Part shown: piece after piece, positions 7,196-10,893 of the stretch
How positions within the stretch are numbered: position 1 is the stretch's first letter
How the letters are laid out: each line of letters opens with the position of its first letter
Assembly (NCBI GenBank): GCA_015179045.1
Contig: WHUZ01000337.1
Span: forward strand, 1 to 10,893
Length of the DNA: 10,893 nucleotides
Direction: 5' to 3'
Source of the DNA: Kalaharituber pfeilii
Taxonomy: Eukaryota; Ascomycota; Pezizomycetes; Pezizales; Pezizaceae
Made by a program: the position numbers and the translations under genes
Notes under the pieces: model-generated
What the model saw: the letters and a program-made list of their open reading frames with translations, nothing else
What the model was told of the DNA's origin: nothing
Database searches by the model: none

Positions 7196-7485
7196 AGATG
7201 TGCGAGTTGGACTTTACTATCATTTACCGCAAGGGAAGTGATAACGGGAAGGCTGACGCTATATCACGTCGGACCGGTGACGAATCCGCTGGCCTGGAAG
7301 TTCAGCTCCTGAAAGACGGGCAATTACTTATTAATGGCGATCCCATCGAGGTAGAAGGGGCTGAAGTGGAGGGGATCGATACCAAGGATTGGGAAAGAAG
7401 GGATGGGCTCCTGGTGGTACCAGAACAACATAGAATAGCTGTCCTGAAACAATGCCATGATTCGGAAGTGGCTGGGCACTGGGGG
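7103..7485 (+). CDS. pol: Pol part 2: end of RNase H, linker, first half of integrase zinc finger
   Basis: This piece continues Pol in another frame; the nominal ATG at 7084 lies in the wrong-frame overlap, so it is not a separate gene. It opens with IHVDIYTDHHGLQYF, where Asp at 7126-7128 is the third RNase H metal ligand, then KLNSRQANW and GKADAISRR, with the fourth Asp at 7255-7257. A linker follows, then the first half of the integrase HHCC finger: His at 7456-7458 and His at 7477-7479 (H-x6-H). Homology leaves this frame at a GGGGG run (7481-7485); the nominal ORF runs on to 7620 without meaning. Adding one base here and one at 7102-7104 makes 5384-8702 a single frame of 1,107 codons (3,319 nt plus two). 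Confidence 0.88.
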
Positions 7486-8702
7486 TGCATCGCACTCAAG
7501 AGATGGTATCCAGGAACTTTTACTGGGATGGATGGAAAGAAGCCACACAAACATACGTTGCCAGTTGTACAGCATGCCAAAAAGCGAAGGCTGACCGGCA
7601 TGCTCGCCAAACTCAATTAATGCCAATGCCGACTGGAGTTAAGCCTTTTGAGGAAGTAGCAATGGATTTTGTCGGAGAGTTACCAGAATCTGAAGGTTAC
7701 AACGCGATCCTCGTCATCACGGACCGTTTTACCAAGGTCCAACGATATATACCAGCAAAGACTACTTGGACGTCCACGGATGTAGCTTCAGCCTTTATCA
7801 ACAACATCTGGCGACACCATGGCCTCCCACAAGCTATTACGTCTGACCGAGGACCGCAATTTGCCTCAGCCTGCTGGAAGGATATCAACCAGCAGCTCAA
7901 TATCAAACTTCGGCTTTCCACTCCCTACCATCCGCAGACTGACGGACTATCGGAGCGCGCAATACAAACCCTCAAGCAGTACTTACGCATCTTCTGTCAT
8001 GATAGGCAAAACCGTTGGGTAACTTGGTTGCCTCTAGCGGAGTATGCGTACAACACTTCCAAGTCATCGACCCATGGTTATACTCCGTTCGAGAGCCTGT
8101 ATGGATTCAACCCAAAAACGATACATGTCTCGGACGAGCACACTTTCGCCTCACCAGCGGCCGAGGACTGGGTACATAGGATGACTGCCGTACACAACCA
8201 GGTACACGATACTCTTAAGAAGATTAATGACAAGAGGTCGAAGCTCTTCACCGAGAAGTCTAGGCAATTCAAAGTGGGCGACAAAGTGCTTGTTGACCGG
8301 CGAAACCTACAAGTTAAGTCAGGCAACAACCGGGCGCTCACCAATAAGTACATCGGTCCCTACGAAGTGAAGAGGGTTGTCAGTCGTCATGCGTACGAAC
8401 TTCAGCTGCCCAAAGGCATGCGACTGCATAGTGTCATCCATGTCAGCCTCCTTAAGCCCTTTCAAAGTCGAGACGACACGGACCTTGATGATGACGAAGA
8501 ACTCTACTACGACGTCGACCACGTCGTCGACAGCCGCAAGGTCCGGGGCCAGGTCAAATACCGAATCCGCTGGCAGGGGTACAACGAAGATGAGGACACT
8601 TGGGAACCAATTGGTAACCTACAACGTTCGCTGGAGTCCGTCAGGGAATTCCATGCAAAGCACCCACGAAAGCCTAAGGACCCCGCCTTACAGGCATCGT
8701 GA
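7485..8702 (+). CDS. pol: Pol part 3: integrase with GPY/F domain and chromodomain
   Basis: This is the integrase that inserts the cDNA into nuclear DNA. Residues count from 7485, a GTG that is an internal codon of Pol, not a true start. The second half of the zinc finger is CTAC (codons 7566 and 7575). The catalytic core has Asp61 (AMDFVGE), Asp121 (TSDRGPQF) and Glu157 (LSERAIQ), giving the DD35E spacing. A GPY/F module follows (NKYIGPYEVKRV...HVSLLKPF). The C-terminus is a chromodomain (about 341-390): YYDVDHVVDSR, then YRIRWQGYNEDEDTWEP. Tyr342, Trp363 and Tyr366 occupy the HP1-like aromatic-cage positions (spacing 21 and 3), so binding of methylated histone H3 is expected. It ends at TGA 8700-8702. 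The product is intact in this frame apart from its missing N-terminal link. Confidence 0.94.
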   Translation: MHRTQEMVSRNFYWDGWKEATQTYVASCTACQKAKADRHARQTQLMPMPTGVKPFEEVAMDFVGELPESEGYNAILVITDRFTKVQRYIPAKTTWTSTDVASAFINNIWRHHGLPQAITSDRGPQFASACWKDINQQLNIKLRLSTPYHPQTDGLSERAIQTLKQYLRIFCHDRQNRWVTWLPLAEYAYNTSKSSTHGYTPFESLYGFNPKTIHVSDEHTFASPAAEDWVHRMTAVHNQVHDTLKKINDKRSKLFTEKSRQFKVGDKVLVDRRNLQVKSGNNRALTNKYIGPYEVKRVVSRHAYELQLPKGMRLHSVIHVSLLKPFQSRDDTDLDDDEELYYDVDHVVDSRKVRGQVKYRIRWQGYNEDEDTWEPIGNLQRSLESVREFHAKHPRKPKDPALQAS

Positions 8703-9002
8703 TATGTTATATGGTACTATCGAGGTCTAGCTAGCAAAGCTACAACCTCACGTAGGTGTTATACCTTCCACGCTCTCAAGGGTTTCCCACAGGGTTTTAC
8801 CTGAGAAGTGGTTTAATGGCTAACACTGAATTTAAGTGCAGAACACACCAGTCTTACCATCGGCCATTGTACTTACAATGAATCACCAGTACTCTGCGCA
8901 TAGGGTACGCCGACACTCTTAGCCACACAAGAGCATACACTGACCCCACCGAATAGATTTTCGGATTTTTAGAAGCTTTTCGGGGCAAAAAAGCTCTAAA
9001 AC
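8703..9002 (+). other. 3' untranslated region of the retrotransposon
   Basis: There is no envelope-like or other ORF between pol and the right LTR. The only structure noted is a hairpin, AGCTTTT (8974-8980) against AAAAGCT (8989-8995), with an 8-nt loop, lying 7 nt before the G-run of the polypurine tract. Confidence 0.7.
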
Positions 9003-9011
9003 GGGGGGTGA
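9003..9011 (+). promoter_or_regulatory. polypurine tract (plus-strand primer)
   Basis: GGGGGGTGA directly abuts the right LTR, preceded by the A-rich TCTAAAAC. RNase H normally spares such a purine run, which then primes plus-strand synthesis at the start of U3. Confidence 0.75.
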
Positions 9012-9180
9012 TGTTACGGCTAAGGTAAGACTTACGGAGTCGGTTCCGGAAGCACCGCCAGAGACGTATGCTAAAGATGTGACTGATCACCACTAGGCAA
9101 CGTCCACTGGTAAACGGCGGTTGCCTACTGAAGTGTGTGTTGAAGTTGCACATGGTCTACCAATATGCGCACATGCATCA

Positions 9181-9486
9181 CAGACCTTCCTGATGCATGT
9201 TTCTATTACGTTCACGCCTTTCCGGCTACCGCAGACCTTCCTAACGCATGTTTCTATTACGTTCACGCCTTTCCGGCTACCGCAGACCTTCCTAACGCAT
9301 GCCTCCATTACGTTCACGCCTTTCCGGCTACCGCAGACCTTCCTAATGCATGCCTCCATTACGTCCACGCCTTTCCAGCTACCACGGACCTTCCTAATGC
9401 ATGCTTCTATTACGTTCACGCCTTTCCTGCTATTACGGACCTTCCTGATGCGTGTTTTCTGTTACGTTTGTCTGCCTGTATGCCTT
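9181..9486. repeat. 51-bp tandem repeat in U3 of the right LTR
   Basis: Same five full units and degraded sixth as in the left LTR, starting at 9181, 9232, 9283, 9334, 9385 and 9436. Confidence 0.9.
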
Positions 9487-9544
9487 AGCATGTTTATCGT
9501 CATGTTACTGTCAATTGACTAGTCATGTATGACGGCCGGAAGTC

Positions 9545-9552
9545 TATATAAA
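9545..9552 (+). promoter_or_regulatory. TATA box of the 3' LTR
   Basis: TATATAAA, the counterpart of 3337-3344. It could drive outward transcription into the right flank, antisense to the decayed frame there (inference). Confidence 0.55.
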
Positions 9553-9706
9553 CGAGCTGAACAGTTAGCTAGAAGGAAATCAAGACACAAGCAGTGTTCT
9601 AAGTCTCTCACTTGAAAACGCTCTCGCGTAACCTTTGCCGTCCGCTTCGCTGCCTTCGCGGAAAACCAGTGCCACTTTCGTGAGTCCAGCGACGCCTACG
9701 CTGACA

Positions 9707-9711
9707 CCTAT
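9707..9711. repeat. target-site duplication, right copy (CCTAT)
   Basis: Identical to 2799-2803 and directly adjacent to the final CA of the right LTR. Confidence 0.93.
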
Positions 9712-10500
9712 AGCATCACTCTATTCCTAAGTAATTAAGTAAGCCAGTTAGAAATTTAGTATAATTGGAATATGATTAGAACATACTAATTCCTCACTCT
9801 AGACCTTATTCTTCTTCAATTCTGGCTCAAGCTTCTTATTAGGTTCATAACTGCTTTCACTCTATAATTCATCTTGTTCTCAGTCACTATTCTCTAAGTC
9901 TGATGAAATGAGACCATCTTTCAAGGACTCTAAGTAGGCATGTAGAACTATACCAACCAAGATTTGTCATACAGGAGAAGGTAGTAGCTGTTATTTCTTA
10001 GCTAGATCTAAGCATATACTAACACTAAACTGCTAACCTTTAATATTATCTGAATCAGACAAAACTTGCTCCCTGCTATCTGACATGTAGAAATTAAGTA
10101 TAGGCTTATTTTGTAGTAATTTCAAATATCTTCTCTTCAACTTATCACTTCCTGCTTTCCATCACTCCAATAGCTTATTCCATTCAATTTGGACCTATAC
10201 ATCAATCTTATCCTCAATAAGCTATAATAGTCATTCAGCTTACAAGTCAGAAAGTTGTGCTTATCTCATTCTAATAGGTACCTTAAGTTTTCTAGGATGA
10301 CTTTCTATAATATTCCTATCCTTCTTAATTATACTAATTAGATGGGACTTTTGCATTCTATGCTTATCTCAAATAGTACTCCATATACGGAGGCCCATAC
10401 TGATCTGCCCTTCTTTGCCACTACACTGCTAAGTTTGGATTAGTTGATATATCAGTTATCTGAGTCCCTTCTTATAAGTATGCTTTTTTTTCTACTCTTA
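9712..10500 (-). pseudogene. 5' part of the interrupted, unrecognised acidic-protein remnant
   Basis: The minus strand reads in one frame, with about 16 stops in the 9712-10440 part, from about 10500 down to 9712, then through the target duplication into 2803-2600. Protein-like stretches include KEGQISMGLRIW, KLKRRYLKLLQNKP, LESLKDGLISSDLENSD and ESSYEPNKKLEPELKKNK. Many stops are TAG or TGA next to acidic runs, as if Gln or Trp codons mutated by C-to-T change. The acidic, Ser-rich character matches the 2600-2803 half. I do not recognise a family. Stop density alone is no lower than expected for AT-rich DNA, so the call rests on composition and continuity of frame. Confidence 0.35.
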
Positions 10501-10893
10501 TACTCATTCTTTATTATACAGACATATCTTCTAGTAGTTGCACTTGATATTAATGAATTGGAAATTATAGAATTATTACTAATTTATTGTTATACTAATA
10601 TTAATATATAATAAGCTAATAACAAAAAAAATATAAAAATAAAGGATTGCTATCTAGATTATATAGTAGCACTATGTAAGTATGTATTTGGCAGAAACTA
10701 GCATATTTTCGTATGCTTGATAGTAAAAAATAGGTGTAAAAAGTCTTAATTCATTATATTAGCTATTCAAATTTCATTATATTAGCTGTTTATATAGTTT
10801 AGTTGTACTAATCCTCCCTATAGTCGAAGGGTTAGTATAACTAGACTACTATCTAAATACTTTCTTACATAATGAATTTGGATACCCTATTAT
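10501..10893. other. very AT-rich stretch without recognisable genes
   Basis: No reading frame of interest on either strand. TCATTATATTAGCT occurs twice, at 10751-10764 and 10773-10786. The sequence runs off the window. Confidence 0.6.

Larger units (their letters stand above)
2804..9706 (+). mobile_element. Ty3/Gypsy LTR retrotransposon, chromovirus group (complete, young)
   Basis: The element is bounded by two 695-bp LTRs and a 5-bp target duplication. It contains, in order, a primer-binding region, gag, and pol in the order protease, reverse transcriptase, RNase H, integrase, chromodomain, then a polypurine tract. Integrase downstream of RT/RNase H is the Ty3/Gypsy order, and the C-terminal chromodomain defines chromoviruses. 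There is no envelope-like gene; pol is followed by about 300 nt of untranslated DNA. The LTRs show no difference by eye, so insertion is recent. Coding frames carry six single-base shifts at homopolymer runs, so as read the copy would not make full Gag or Pol. It replicates through a cytoplasmic RNA copied to cDNA in a Gag particle and integrates in the nucleus (known for the family). Confidence 0.96.
9012..9706 (+). repeat. 3' LTR
   Basis: It is the copy of 2804-3498 at a constant offset of 6,208 bases, with no difference found by eye. It supplies the transcript's 3' end. Identical LTRs mean little time since insertion, because both are copied from one template during reverse transcription. 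Confidence 0.96.

Noticed and set aside
7084..7620. Separate gene starting at ATG 7084
   Set aside because: Its middle is RNase H and integrase sequence continuing Pol; both ends are out-of-frame overhang created by single-base shifts.
8703..9011. Envelope-like third ORF
   Set aside because: There is no open frame of useful length between the pol stop and the right LTR.

Overview
The window holds one complete, very young Ty3/Gypsy-type LTR retrotransposon (6,903 bp, 2804-9706) of the chromovirus group. It sits in old, AT-rich DNA made of decayed gene and transposon remnants. A filamentous fungus, most likely an ascomycete, is suggested by three things: the chromodomain integrase, a probable self-primed (Tf1/sushi-like) element, and a Tad1-like LINE remnant carrying an RNase H domain. 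This is inference; nothing in the window names a species.

Left flank (1-2803): there is no intact gene. 184-930 looks like a stop-riddled coding remnant with a recurring Gly-Pro-Thr motif. 1252-1332 is weakly tRNA-like. 1507-1938 is the decayed 3' end of a LINE (RNase H domain and terminal Cys/His motif). 2261-2369 is a short tandem repeat and 2387-2427 a strong hairpin. 2600-2803 reads on the minus strand as the end of an acidic protein.

Element (2804-9706): two 695-bp LTRs, identical by eye, run from TG to CA and are flanked by the 5-bp target duplication CCTAT. Each LTR carries a 51-bp tandem repeat in U3 and a TATA box. An 8-nt block just inside the left LTR is complementary to the inferred 5' end of the transcript, as expected for self-priming. 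Gag (first AUG at 3547) has a coiled-coil-like region, a proline run, an Arg/Ser-rich tract, a capsid region and a CCHC knuckle. Pol has protease, reverse transcriptase, RNase H, integrase (HHCC, DD35E, GPY/F) and a C-terminal chromodomain. A GGGAAAA heptamer, a 6-nt spacer and a stem-loop lie at the gag-pol junction, where the gag stop and the first pol ATG also overlap as ATGA. A polypurine tract precedes the right LTR.

The coding regions are broken only by single-base frame changes: four in gag and two in pol. Each is explained by one missing base in a short homopolymer run. With identical LTRs this looks more like sequencing or assembly error, or very recent damage, than long decay.

Right flank (9712-10893): AT-rich. 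Its minus strand continues the same decayed reading frame that resumes at 2803 beyond the element, so the retrotransposon landed inside an already degraded gene or older transposon.
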